64,000 bases of DNA from Opitutales bacterium (GTDB taxonomy: Bacteria > Verrucomicrobiota > Verrucomicrobiia > Opitutales > UBA2987): assembly GCA_021772515.1 (NCBI GenBank), contig JAJFLU010000037.1, forward strand, positions 56,548 through 120,547, written 5' to 3'. The position numbers were made by a program, and so were the translations under genes. The stretch's first letter is position 1, and every line of letters begins with the position of its first letter. The notes under the pieces are model-generated. The model saw nothing but the letters and a program-made list of their open reading frames with translations. It ran no database searches and was not told the origin of the DNA. Positions 25,225-35,477 of the stretch are shown in pieces.

Positions 25225-27219
25225 TTAGAGAAAGCTTTTCAACGAATTTATCAAAGCGGGGTATTGGGAGAGGATTTTTCCCATTTGATCCACATCGAAA
25301 CTGGTTGCGGCATTTTCGAGTTGGCCGGCGAAATCGATGAGAGGCTTAACTTCGGTATCTTCGCCAAGAGTCCTCAGTTTGGACAGGAATTTTTTGATGG
25401 CCCCGATTCTGGAGCGTTTTTTAACGGTGTTCCACTCATCGGTGAGGTCGCCTTCGAGTAGCTTCAGGAGATCGGGGAGGTTTTCCAGGGCATTTTGTGA
25501 GAGTGAGTCGCCCGCAACCTGCCCAGATTGCGAATCGGAAGTGGACTGGGCTTTCTTCGCGCGGGGTTTTGTCTCCAAAAGAACCCGGTGCGGCAGGTGG
25601 AGTTTCAGTTTTTCGAGCAAACGGTTTTTGCTTATCGGTTTTGATAAAAATCCATCGAGAGCCAGTTCTTCTTCCAATAGCTCCCTGTCCTCTACTGCGG
25701 ATGCCGTGAGCACGATGATGGGGATTTTTTCAGTTTTTGAATCTTTGCGGATTAACTTTGATGCTTCCCGTCCGTCCATCACGGGCATGGAGATATCCAT
25801 GAGAATGAGGTTGGGGAGTTCCTTTGCGGCCAATGCGCAGCCCTCCTTGCCGTTTTCGGCTTCGAGGGTGAGAAGGCCGGATTCCCGTAGAAATTCACGG
25901 ATCAATTCGCGATTTTTGAGGCTATCCTCGACTATCAGTACGGTCGAGGAGTCGAAATGCACCCGTTCATGCGAGGAAATCTCGTCGATGGCTTCCTCAT
26001 TTTCCTCCAAAGCCGCCACTTCGAGTTCCCTGATTTTAACTGTAAATGCGCTCCCTTGACCGAGTTTGCTTTGGACCGAGATGGAGCCTCCCATGAGCCC
26101 CACCAAGCGCGTGGTGATGGCGCGCCCGAGCCCGGTGCCCTCGAAATGGCGGGTACGATGGCCGCTTTGCTGGACGAACGAGTCGAAAATCCTGTCCTGA
26201 TCTTCCTCGGGAATTCCGATGCCGGTATCCTCGATTTTAAAAATAATATCCAGTCCGCTGGCGCCCGGGTTAACCGATTGTTCGAGAAATATGCGGACGC
26301 TGCCCTGAGAGGTAAATTTAATGGCATTTCCGACCAGATTGAAAAGTACCTGGCGCAGGCGCACCTCATCTAGCAGGAGATTTCCCGGCAGCGAGGGATC
26401 GGTATTGAGGACCAATTCGAGCCCTTTTTCCCGAGCCTGTGAGTCGAAAATATTACCGACCTCGCGAAGAACGGCGACCGGGTTTACGGGTTCGCGTTCG
26501 AGGTGCATTTTCCCCGATTCGATTTTAGAGAGGTCGAGGAGATCGTTGATTAAATCGAGTAAAATTCTCCCGCTGGAAATAACCGATGCGATGTAGTGGC
26601 GGTGCCGGGGCTCCTCGATTTCCTCCTCGAGCATTTCGCTAAAACCGAGGATGGAATTCATGGGGGTGCGAATCTCGTGGCTCAGGTTTGCGATGAACTC
26701 TGTTTTGGCCGTGTTGGCGGCTTCCGAAATCTCTGCCAGTTGATTCGCTTTTTCGATGGCCGCCTGCAACTGCTTGTTGGTTTCGGCGAGTTCTTCGTTT
26801 CTGGAGGTAATCGTTTTTTCGAGGTTCTCGCGTTTAATTTCAATTTCCTGGCGCAAAATTCCGAGCTTGTCGTTCATGTGATTGAAGGCGGCAGCGAGTT
26901 CACCAATTTCATCCTCGCTTTGAATGCTTGCGCGGTGCTCCAAGTTTCCTGCTGCAATGTATTCGGCGCTTTTTTTCAAGGCTCGAATCGGCTGCACTAA
27001 CCTGCCGCCGACATACCATCCCAAAACCGCCGATAGGGGCGTGAGGATAGCGAAAAGAATCAAGGCGGGCCATAATGTCTGACGCTCATCCGTTAAGAAT
27101 ATGGCGGTGATATATGAGGCGGACACCAACAACGTAAGGATAGCGAAACACAGGCTCATTTTGACCTGTAGCCCACCCCGCCTTTTCGGCTTCGCTTTGT
27201 TGGCTGCCTCCGTGCTCAT
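25225..27219 (-). CDS. Hybrid sensor histidine kinase (TM-HAMP-HisKA-HATPase-REC plus C-terminal helical domain)
   Basis: 664 residues. Two membrane helices (about 19-39 and 50-70) have only a short loop between them. A HAMP domain ([20 protein letters not shown]) and a coiled coil follow. His181 lies in [15 protein letters not shown], with an HATPase domain next ([26 protein letters not shown], where the usual Leu of GLGLAI is Arg). A receiver domain has Asp475 in [13 protein letters not shown]. The last 90 residues are helical and closely resemble the C-terminus of the neighbouring 2678-residue kinase but contain no phospho-acceptor His. With no sizeable external loop it probably senses membrane state or a partner. 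Its start overlaps the upstream stop by 4 bp. Confidence 0.93.
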   Translation of the reverse strand: MSTEAANKAKPKRRGGLQVKMSLCFAILTLLVSASYITAIFLTDERQTLWPALILFAILTPLSAVLGWYVGGRLVQPIRALKKSAEYIAAGNLEHRASIQSEDEIGELAAAFNHMNDKLGILRQEIEIKRENLEKTITSRNEELAETNKQLQAAIEKANQLAEISEAANTAKTEFIANLSHEIRTPMNSILGFSEMLEEEIEEPRHRHYIASVISSGRILLDLINDLLDLSKIESGKMHLEREPVNPVAVLREVGNIFDSQAREKGLELVLNTDPSLPGNLLLDEVRLRQVLFNLVGNAIKFTSQGSVRIFLEQSVNPGASGLDIIFKIEDTGIGIPEEDQDRIFDSFVQQSGHRTRHFEGTGLGRAITTRLVGLMGGSISVQSKLGQGSAFTVKIRELEVAALEENEEAIDEISSHERVHFDSSTVLIVEDSLKNRELIREFLRESGLLTLEAENGKEGCALAAKELPNLILMDISMPVMDGREASKLIRKDSKTEKIPIIVLTASAVEDRELLEEELALDGFLSKPISKNRLLEKLKLHLPHRVLLETKPRAKKAQSTSDSQSGQVAGDSLSQNALENLPDLLKLLEGDLTDEWNTVKKRSRIGAIKKFLSKLRTLGEDTEVKPLIDFAGQLENAATSFDVDQMGKILSQYPALINSLKSFL

Positions 27220-30200
27220 TTATCTTTGCCCAGGGATTTTAGCTGCTCAACGAGGTGGGAGTACTCCGAGAGTGTTTTACTGATGAGATCGATATCGAAA
27301 CTTTCCACTGCGATCTCCAGTTTTTCCGCATATTTAGCCAATTGGGGAACTTTAAAATCTTGGGAAAGTTTGTAAAGTTTGCCCGCAAAGGATTTTATCG
27401 GACCCATTCGAGAGCGTTTGGCCACCGTTTTGCATTCCTGCATCAGGTCACCATCGAGAAGAGTCAACAGCTCGGGGAGGCGAGCGAGGGTATCTGCGGA
27501 TAGGCCTTCAGATTCGGTCGATGCGGCTTCGGATTTCTCTACAGTATCCGGTTTGCTCCCGGCAGCAGCAATGGGTTCGCTGGCGAGAAATTTTGCTAAT
27601 TCGTGAATCAATTGCCCGTGCCCGACTGGTTTGTGGAGGAAGCCTTCGAGCTTCAATTTTTGAAAGGAGATATCTTTTTCGGATGCGACCGAAGCGGTCA
27701 GAATTAGAATGGGGATGGCCCTTGTTTTTGGATTTTCCCTGATCAGGCGGGAGGCTTCCTTGCCATCCATGACCGGCATGGAAATATCCATTAAAATCAA
27801 GTCGGGTTGACCTTCGATGGCCATATCGACCCCGGCCTGACCATTTTCCGCCTCGAGGGTCTGCAATCCGGAATTTCGGAGGAACTCTTTTATGAGATCG
27901 CGGTTCATTTCGTTGTCCTCGACGATTAAGACCGTGGCCGGTAGAAAGCGAATTTCTTCAAAAGAATCGTCTTTTAAAGCTTCAATGTCTTCTTCTTTAA
28001 CTGCGGCAACTTCCAGTTCCTTGAGGCGGACGGTAAATTTGCTTCCTTGGCCGGGTTTACTTTCGAGTGTGATAACGCCACCCATGGCCTCGACGAGACG
28101 GCGGGATATCGCGAGGCCCAACCCGGTGCCGCCATACTTTCTGGTGCGTTGGCCGCTCTGTTGGACGAATGCCTCGAAAATGCGATCCTGATCCTCCTCG
28201 GTGATGCCGATACCGGTATCCTCGACGGAGAATTCGAGATCGAGGGCGCTGTGGTCCTTGCGGGTGTAATCTGTTTTGAGGGAGAGGGTAACGGATCCGG
28301 TTTCGGTGAATTTGATGGCATTTCCGACGAGGTTGAAGAGCACCTGCCGGAGGCGCACTTCGTCGAGGAGAACGTGTTTGGGGACCGACGACGCGATGTT
28401 GATTTTCAAATCGATGCCTTTTTCCTCGGTCTTGATTTCAAAAATGCGACCGATTTCATTCATGACGGATGGAACGTCTATGGGTTCGAAGTCGAGGGTC
28501 AGTTTGCCAGCCTCAATTTTCGACAGATCGAGAAGGTCGTTGATGAGGCTGAGCAAGGTTTTGCCGCCCGATCTGATGGAGGAGAGATAGCGCACCTGCT
28601 TGGGTTCTTTGACCTCGCGCTCCAAAAGCTCGCTGAAACCGAGAATGGCATTCATGGGAGTACGGATTTCGTGGCTCATGTTGGCGAGGAATTCGCTCTT
28701 GGCGCGGGTGGCCTCTTCTGCAGCGTCCTTGGCCTCGCGCAGGGCAGCCTCAGCCTCCATGCGTTCGGTAATATTGCGGCTGTTTACAATGACGCCCTGT
28801 ACGCTTGGATTATCCAGCAAATTTGTCCCGATCGCCTCCATGTGGACCCATAAACCGTTTTTATGCCGCCTTCGGTAGTCCACGGTTATGGGAACGCCGG
28901 GATTTTTAAAACATTTTCCCAGTTCTCTCCTCAGTGTTTCGATATCATCGGGATGAACATCTTTCCAAGGATCTTCCTCCAGTGATTCCTCCACGGTATA
29001 GCCAGTGATATGCTCGACCGAGGGGCTCACATAGGTGCGTTGGGCCTGGGCATCGACAATCATATACAAGTCGGAGGAATTCTGGATCATGAGGCGGAAT
29101 CTTTCATCCCTTTTGCGAATTTCGGCCTCGGCTCGGTTACGCTCGGTGACATCGCGGCTATTGACGACCAAACCTTTAACAATGGGGTCGTAGAGCAGGT
29201 TGGTGCCAATTGCGGACATCTCCACCCAAGAGCCGTTCTTATGTTTGTGCCGGTAATCGAAAGTCACGCTGGCCCCGGCATTTTTCATATCCGTAATCAT
29301 CATTTCTTTCATTTTGGCAGCATCCTCGGGATGGAGGAATTCAAAGCTTGTCCTGCCGACCGTTTCCTCGACCGTGAATCCGGTGATTCTCTCGATTGAA
29401 GGGCTGACGTAGGTGCGGACCGCATTTTTATCCAGAATGATGAAGAGGTCGGATGAATTCTGGACCAATCGCTTGAACTGCTCATCTTTTTTACGTAATT
29501 CCGCCTGCACCCGATTGCGTTCTGTGACATCGCGGCAAGTAACGACGATTCCTTGGACGGCGGGATCGTTCAACTGGTTGTTGCCGAAGGTCTCGATGGT
29601 TATGTAGGAGCCGTCTTTACATTTGTGACGAAACTCCGTTATGGGAGTCGCCCCTGGTTCATGGTGAATTGCCTTGTCGGTCGCCTCGGCGATAAATTCG
29701 AGATCATCGGGATGGATGAAACTCAGGCCCGGCTGGCCGATGACTTCCTCGACCTTAAAGCCGGTCAGCCGTTCGATTGTCGGGGTGACGTATTTTATGA
29801 TACCGTCTTCATCCAGAATCGTAAACCAATCGGTCGAGTTCTGGACCAGTAACCGGAATCGCTCTTCCTGAGATCTGAGTTCTTGCTCGGCTCTTTTCGC
29901 CTCCGTGATGTCGCGCCCGACGCCGAGATAGCTTAAGACTTGGCCATTCTCATCGAACAAGGCTTTTTCCACCCAGAGTATGGCGACCTCCACGCCATCG
30001 TCCGACATGCGCACGGTCTCGTGCTGGTAGGTGGGGTTTTCCGGAGTCAAAGCGTCGAGCTTTTTCTTGTAGGATTTGGCATAATCTTTGGGAAGGAGTT
30101 GAAAAAGGTTTTTACCAACCAAATCTTTGGAGAATTTTTCATATTTTACCAAATAATCGCTACAGGCGCCGTTGATAAAGAGGATTTCTCCCTCGGGGGA

Positions 30201-33200
30201 TATCTGGTTGATCAACTCGGATTGCCACTCGACGACATGGCGGTATTGCTCCTCGCTTTGGAGCAGAGCTGCCTGGGCTTTTTTAATCTCGGTCTCGGCC
30301 AATTTCTTTTCCGTGATGTCGCGACCCACGCCGAGGTAGCTCCAAACGTTGCCATCCTCATCGAAAAGAGCGGTTTCTACCCAGAGGATGTAGTGATCCT
30401 CCCATTTTTCCGTTCCCGAAGTGTATCTAACTTCATGCTCCCGGCGCGGGTTTTCCGGCGTGAGAGCCTCCAGGCTTTCGCGATAGGTGTCGGCGTATTT
30501 GCCCTCGATAAAATCGAATATATTTCTACCCATCAGGACACCGGGGGTATCGTGGTAGCTATTCATATATTGTTCGTAATTTTTATTGGCAAAAATGATT
30601 TCCCCGGAGGGCAGGATCTGGTTAATCATCTCCGACTGCCACTCGACGACCTGTCGGTATTGCTCTTCGCTTCTCCTGAGCGCCTCCTGCGTTTTCTTAA
30701 TCTCGATCTCTGCCTGTTTGGCATCCGTAACATCGCGCCCCACGCCGAGGTAGCCGATCACGTTGCCCCCCTCGTCGAGCATCGCCCGATTCGTCCATTG
30801 CAGGTATAAATTATCGCCATCTTTGGTACGAAAAGTAATTACATGCGTGATGGCTTCATCAGTGGTTAGCGAAGCCAGAATTTTGCGGTATCCTTCAAGG
30901 TCATCCGGCGTCATGTAATCAAAGATGTTTTTACCTATCAAATCTTCGGGAGCGCTGCTGTGAAGTGCCTTAAATTCCTGATAATTTTGGTTCGCGAAGA
31001 TAACTTCGCCGTCCGGCGCGATTTGGAGTATCATTTCGGATTGGTAATCGACGACCATGCGATATTGCTCCTCGCTTTGGAGAAGCGCCTCCTGGGTCCG
31101 TATTACTTCCAATTCCGCCAGTTTTCGTTTCGTGATGTCCCGGCCCACACCGAGATAGCCGATTACAGCGCCATCCTCACCTAACATTGCGCGATTGGTC
31201 CACTGCATGTAAATGGTTTCACCTTCATCTGTTTGATGGGCAAACTCTCGCGAATTAACCTCATCGGGCTTTAGAGAATCGAGAATATGGCGGAATTCAG
31301 CTCGGAATTCTTCAGGGGTATAATCAAAGATGTTTTCGCCTACAATCTCTTCGGGGGCGCCATTATATCGGGTTATAAATTCCTGGTAATTTTTATTGGC
31401 GAACAGGATTTTACCGTCCGGCGCGATCTGGTTGATGAATTCCGATTGGTAGTCGACGACCATGCGGTATTGTTCCTTGCTTTTTTGCAAATCTGCCTGG
31501 GCGCGTATCAATTCCTCCTCGGCCTCCCGTTCCTTGGTGATGTCACGGCCCACCCCGAGGTAGCTCCAGATATTCCCCCGGTCATCGAAGAGGGCTTTTT
31601 CCGTGTAGCTGATAACGAAGCGCTCCCCTTCGTCGTTGTGGAAATCCACCTCGTGGACCCAGACTGGATTTTCGGATGTCAACCGGGCCAAGTCCTCCTT
31701 TATGCCCTCGGCATTTTTGGGTGGTAGAATTTCAAACAAATTTTTTCCGATCAAATCTTTGGGGGAATTGAAATGCTTGAAAACCGATTTCACATAGGCG
31801 GGGTTGACAAAAATAATTTCCCCGGAAGGCAGGATCTGGTTGATCATGTCGTTTTGCCCCTCGACCACGATCCGGTATTGCTGTTCGCTCCGGCGGAGGG
31901 CTTCCTGTGCTTCGCGGATTTGGTTTTCTGCCTGTTTTCGCTCGAGTACGCGGCCCACTTGTTCGCTCACGTTATGGGCAGTGCGCAGCAGCCATTCATC
32001 TGAAGTCGCCTCCTTTTCTGTAAAAAACTCGAGAACGGCAACGGTTTTGCCCTGCAATTTTATGGGAAAACCAAAGGCCCCTTGCAGGTTGATGTCTTTG
32101 CACAAAGAACTTCTCGGGAAATTCGAGTCTTTTTGCACATTTTCGATCAGCGCGGGGTTGCCCGATGCCCAGATGCGCCCCGGTAGGCCGATTCCTTTGG
32201 CAAAGGAGGTCTGCATTGTCGCCTGGTAAAAGTCGGCGTGAGTTTCCCTGTCTGCCAGATACCAAATATCGGTTGGTCTCAGCTCGGTCTCATCGTGGGA
32301 GAGCACATAGGCGTGCCCGATTGGCCATCCGGCCAGTTCACACATGATGTTGACACATTCCTGTAGCGATTCCTCAAAGGAACTGGTCTCCGTGGTCATT
32401 TCGGCCACCCGGTGCAGCAGGGTCGATTCGAGGGCCTGCTTGGCCAGCGAATCCTCGGCGATTTTTCTTTCAGTGAGGTCGAATCCTACACCTTCCATGT
32501 GGGTGGGCTTACCATCGGCTCCCCTTTTAATCACGATTTCATGGGCCTCGAAATACCGCCACTCTCCCGACAAATTACGGACCCGGGCCGTCCATTCGGC
32601 CTGCTGCTCATCATCACGTGAATCTACCAGAGCGAGGGCTTCTCTAACGCCCGCCAAATCGTCCGGGTGGATGGATTCATCCCAAAGTTGAAGCATTTTC
32701 CCAACATCGGGAAGCCCTTTTAGTGAATAATCAAAAACCTTGGCATAACTTTCGCTGTATTCAAAAGACGAGCCATCCAAGGCGATTCTCCAATTGGATA
32801 CATTTCCCGAGGTCAATGCGAGGTCGAGACTGAGTTTACTGAATCGGAGATCCTCTGTCTGTCTTTTAACCTCTTGCTCCAATTTTTCTCCTGCGAGGCG
32901 GAGTTGTCTGAATCGCATTCGAAAAACGAGGTAGATTATGAGGAATAGCGCAAGGGCGACTAGTGCGTAAAATAACGGAGTCTGGTAGAGGTAGGGATTT
33001 TTTTTGAAGGAAAAAACCGGATTGGCCGTACTTTGAATTCCGTCGTTGTTGGTGGCCTGCAATTTGAAGGCGTATTCACCCGCTGGGAGATTCATGTAGT
33101 AAACATGGCGTTCGGCTCCCGCCTCTATCCAATCGGGGTCATACCCTTCCAGTTGATATTCGATATTTACCATCTCAGGCGCCGAAAGGCTGGGGGCTGA

Positions 33201-35252
33201 AAAAATAAAATCGAAGCGCTGCGATTGCGGAGTGAAGAGCAAACCCTCGCGGGGCGAAATCTCAGTGCCATCTACGAGGATATTTTCCAAAATAATCGGT
33301 GGGGGGACCTCATTGCGTTTGATGTTGCCGGGGTCGATGGATGCGGCTCCGTTAATGGTCGGAAACCAGAGGCGCCCATCGCCAGTCCGAATCGAACTGC
33401 TGACGGCCGTTACGCCGGCGCTTCCCAAGCCCTCGGCGAGGCCGAAAACTTCCAGGGGCAGCGTTTCGAGGGTTCCGGCCAGATATTGGTTGACGCTCTT
33501 TTTGGGGACGCGGCCTATTCCTTTATCAGTGGTTGCCCAGATATTGCCTTGGGCATCTTCCAAAATCTGGAAAACTGACTTACTGGGCAGGCCATCGCTT
33601 TTTGTCAGATTGCGGAAATTTCCATTCTCAAGGATGCTGATGCCGTTGTCAGTCCCTATCCATAGGGCGCCCTCGTCGTCCTCGTGGATGCGAAAAACCA
33701 CATTCCCGCTCAAGCCGTCTTCAGTCGACAATTGTGTGAACTTTTCATTATCGAAATCGTAGCGAAAAAGGCCGCCATTAGCCGTGCCGACCCAGATATT
33801 TTCATTTCTGTCGGTAAATAATTCGAGGATGAATGGTTCGGTTAGTCCATCTGTTTCACCCAAAGAACTCACCACTCCGTTGGAAATCCGGTTGAGACCG
33901 TTTTTTGTTCCGACCCATATATCGCCCCGGTGATCTTCGGTCAGTACGCGGGATTGGTTATGCCCGATCCCATCGGCGACGGTAAAGGTTCTTACGGAGT
34001 CCCCGTCTAATCGTACCAGGCCACCCACGGCGGCAATCCACAAATTCCCGTTGGAATCCCTCAAAATGTCGCGCACCTCCTCGATGGGAGAGGTAGTGTC
34101 GGTTTGGAAGAACGGTTCTATTTTTCCGTCCGCCAGTCGATCGACTCCGCCTGCGCTCCCGATCAAGACCGCCCCGTCAGGTTCCTCATGTAAAACATTG
34201 ATCAGATCGTCGGTCAGCCCCTCCTCGGTAGTGTAGGTGGAAAATTTGCCGTCGCTGATGCGCATGATACCATTGTGAATGGTGCCGGCCCAAAGGTTCC
34301 CTTCGATATCCTCGTAAAAAGCCCACAGCCCGCGAAAACGTTCTTTGTCTGCGTAAACCTGCAAGCCATCGGCATTCCATCTGAGGATCCCGTAATAGGC
34401 GCCGATCCAGATGTTTTCATCGCGATCCTCAACAACACAATAAAGCTGACTGATTCCTTCCGGTATTTCGAGCCTGACTCCATCTGCTTCCCCTGCTTTC
34501 AAGTGAAAGATTTGGAAGTTTTCAGTAATTACCCAGAGTGATTCATCGGCTGCAATGAGAATGGAGCGAAATCCGTTTTCGGTAATTTCTGCCGCCAATG
34601 GATATTTGGCAGCCTGACCATCTTTGATATGGAACAACCCTTTTTCCAGAGTGGCCACCCAAAGAATCCCATGCCGGTCCATGTAGATATCCTGGATGGT
34701 GGTCCCGGTAAAGATTTCAGGAGCAAATGCCTCGATGGCGTTTCCTTTGTCCAGACGGAGGATGTTTAAGCCGTTTGTAGTGCCGATCCAGAGATTACCG
34801 TGGCCATCCAGCTCCAGAATTTGAACCGTATCGTGAAGAAGGCCGTCCTCGGTTGAGTATCTTTGGAAAACATTATCCTTGAGGGAATAAAGGCCGCCGC
34901 CGCCATTTCCGCCGAGCCAAAGAGTGCCGGAGTCATCTTCCACCAGATCCCAGAACCCGGAGGCAATCAACTCGGGATGGGATGTGCGATCGAAAATATT
35001 GAAATTTATGCCATCGAAACGAACAAAGCCGCCGTAATTGGTAAACCAAAGATAACCGTCCCGGGTTTGTATAATGTCCAGAACTTCGCGATTTCCAATG
35101 CCGTCCTCGATGTCCCAATTGGTGTATTCGTACTGCGTTAGAGCTTTTGTCGGGTCGAGCGCAAATGCGTGTGGCGGGGTCAGCAGGAGGGCTCCCGTAG
35201 CCGCCAGGAGGGCTGTCAGTAACGAAACTCTGTGATCTGAGTTTACCTTCAT
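27216..35252 (-). CDS. Giant hybrid sensor kinase: propeller, Y_Y_Y, nine PAS, GAF, kinase and receiver
   Basis: 2678 residues, an exceptional length. The order is: signal peptide (1-32); two-component-regulator propeller repeats (about 45-640, many copies of DxxGNLWIGTTNGL-like blades); Y_Y_Y domain (about 680-742); membrane helix (about 753-776). PAS1 (806-931) and GAF (938-1111) come next. Five mutually similar PAS domains (about 1120-1797), each ending YLGVGRDIT, are followed by three of a second type (about 1798-2175), ending SRDVTERN. HisKA has His2194, then come HATPase, a receiver with Asp2489, and a C-terminal helical domain. The propeller/Y_Y_Y part is periplasmic and resembles polysaccharide-sensing hybrid kinases (HTCS), but there is no DNA-binding output. 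It is first gene of the three-kinase operon. Confidence 0.95.
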   Translation of the reverse strand: MKVNSDHRVSLLTALLAATGALLLTPPHAFALDPTKALTQYEYTNWDIEDGIGNREVLDIIQTRDGYLWFTNYGGFVRFDGINFNIFDRTSHPELIASGFWDLVEDDSGTLWLGGNGGGGLYSLKDNVFQRYSTEDGLLHDTVQILELDGHGNLWIGTTNGLNILRLDKGNAIEAFAPEIFTGTTIQDIYMDRHGILWVATLEKGLFHIKDGQAAKYPLAAEITENGFRSILIAADESLWVITENFQIFHLKAGEADGVRLEIPEGISQLYCVVEDRDENIWIGAYYGILRWNADGLQVYADKERFRGLWAFYEDIEGNLWAGTIHNGIMRISDGKFSTYTTEEGLTDDLINVLHEEPDGAVLIGSAGGVDRLADGKIEPFFQTDTTSPIEEVRDILRDSNGNLWIAAVGGLVRLDGDSVRTFTVADGIGHNQSRVLTEDHRGDIWVGTKNGLNRISNGVVSSLGETDGLTEPFILELFTDRNENIWVGTANGGLFRYDFDNEKFTQLSTEDGLSGNVVFRIHEDDEGALWIGTDNGISILENGNFRNLTKSDGLPSKSVFQILEDAQGNIWATTDKGIGRVPKKSVNQYLAGTLETLPLEVFGLAEGLGSAGVTAVSSSIRTGDGRLWFPTINGAASIDPGNIKRNEVPPPIILENILVDGTEISPREGLLFTPQSQRFDFIFSAPSLSAPEMVNIEYQLEGYDPDWIEAGAERHVYYMNLPAGEYAFKLQATNNDGIQSTANPVFSFKKNPYLYQTPLFYALVALALFLIIYLVFRMRFRQLRLAGEKLEQEVKRQTEDLRFSKLSLDLALTSGNVSNWRIALDGSSFEYSESYAKVFDYSLKGLPDVGKMLQLWDESIHPDDLAGVREALALVDSRDDEQQAEWTARVRNLSGEWRYFEAHEIVIKRGADGKPTHMEGVGFDLTERKIAEDSLAKQALESTLLHRVAEMTTETSSFEESLQECVNIMCELAGWPIGHAYVLSHDETELRPTDIWYLADRETHADFYQATMQTSFAKGIGLPGRIWASGNPALIENVQKDSNFPRSSLCKDINLQGAFGFPIKLQGKTVAVLEFFTEKEATSDEWLLRTAHNVSEQVGRVLERKQAENQIREAQEALRRSEQQYRIVVEGQNDMINQILPSGEIIFVNPAYVKSVFKHFNSPKDLIGKNLFEILPPKNAEGIKEDLARLTSENPVWVHEVDFHNDEGERFVISYTEKALFDDRGNIWSYLGVGRDITKEREAEEELIRAQADLQKSKEQYRMVVDYQSEFINQIAPDGKILFANKNYQEFITRYNGAPEEIVGENIFDYTPEEFRAEFRHILDSLKPDEVNSREFAHQTDEGETIYMQWTNRAMLGEDGAVIGYLGVGRDITKRKLAELEVIRTQEALLQSEEQYRMVVDYQSEMILQIAPDGEVIFANQNYQEFKALHSSAPEDLIGKNIFDYMTPDDLEGYRKILASLTTDEAITHVITFRTKDGDNLYLQWTNRAMLDEGGNVIGYLGVGRDVTDAKQAEIEIKKTQEALRRSEEQYRQVVEWQSEMINQILPSGEIIFANKNYEQYMNSYHDTPGVLMGRNIFDFIEGKYADTYRESLEALTPENPRREHEVRYTSGTEKWEDHYILWVETALFDEDGNVWSYLGVGRDITEKKLAETEIKKAQAALLQSEEQYRHVVEWQSELINQISPEGEILFINGACSDYLVKYEKFSKDLVGKNLFQLLPKDYAKSYKKKLDALTPENPTYQHETVRMSDDGVEVAILWVEKALFDENGQVLSYLGVGRDITEAKRAEQELRSQEERFRLLVQNSTDWFTILDEDGIIKYVTPTIERLTGFKVEEVIGQPGLSFIHPDDLEFIAEATDKAIHHEPGATPITEFRHKCKDGSYITIETFGNNQLNDPAVQGIVVTCRDVTERNRVQAELRKKDEQFKRLVQNSSDLFIILDKNAVRTYVSPSIERITGFTVEETVGRTSFEFLHPEDAAKMKEMMITDMKNAGASVTFDYRHKHKNGSWVEMSAIGTNLLYDPIVKGLVVNSRDVTERNRAEAEIRKRDERFRLMIQNSSDLYMIVDAQAQRTYVSPSVEHITGYTVEESLEEDPWKDVHPDDIETLRRELGKCFKNPGVPITVDYRRRHKNGLWVHMEAIGTNLLDNPSVQGVIVNSRNITERMEAEAALREAKDAAEEATRAKSEFLANMSHEIRTPMNAILGFSELLEREVKEPKQVRYLSSIRSGGKTLLSLINDLLDLSKIEAGKLTLDFEPIDVPSVMNEIGRIFEIKTEEKGIDLKINIASSVPKHVLLDEVRLRQVLFNLVGNAIKFTETGSVTLSLKTDYTRKDHSALDLEFSVEDTGIGITEEDQDRIFEAFVQQSGQRTRKYGGTGLGLAISRRLVEAMGGVITLESKPGQGSKFTVRLKELEVAAVKEEDIEALKDDSFEEIRFLPATVLIVEDNEMNRDLIKEFLRNSGLQTLEAENGQAGVDMAIEGQPDLILMDISMPVMDGKEASRLIRENPKTRAIPILILTASVASEKDISFQKLKLEGFLHKPVGHGQLIHELAKFLASEPIAAAGSKPDTVEKSEAASTESEGLSADTLARLPELLTLLDGDLMQECKTVAKRSRMGPIKSFAGKLYKLSQDFKVPQLAKYAEKLEIAVESFDIDLISKTLSEYSHLVEQLKSLGKDK

Positions 35253-35477
35253 GGGCTTTCTTCTTTCAGGAGGCGTATAAGGGCGCGGAATCTCAGGGTT
35301 TTAAAGGGATTTAAGGCTATTTTGTCGCAAATTGACAACTCAGAAGCACGGGCAATTCGCGGTCACGTCTCATCTACCCATTGGCCCTGTAGCTGGAATT
35401 TGCAGAGAATGCTCACCAAAAATCGGGGTAATGGCAATCACTCAGATTCGGGATTTGCCAAAAATTGTGGGGAGAGG

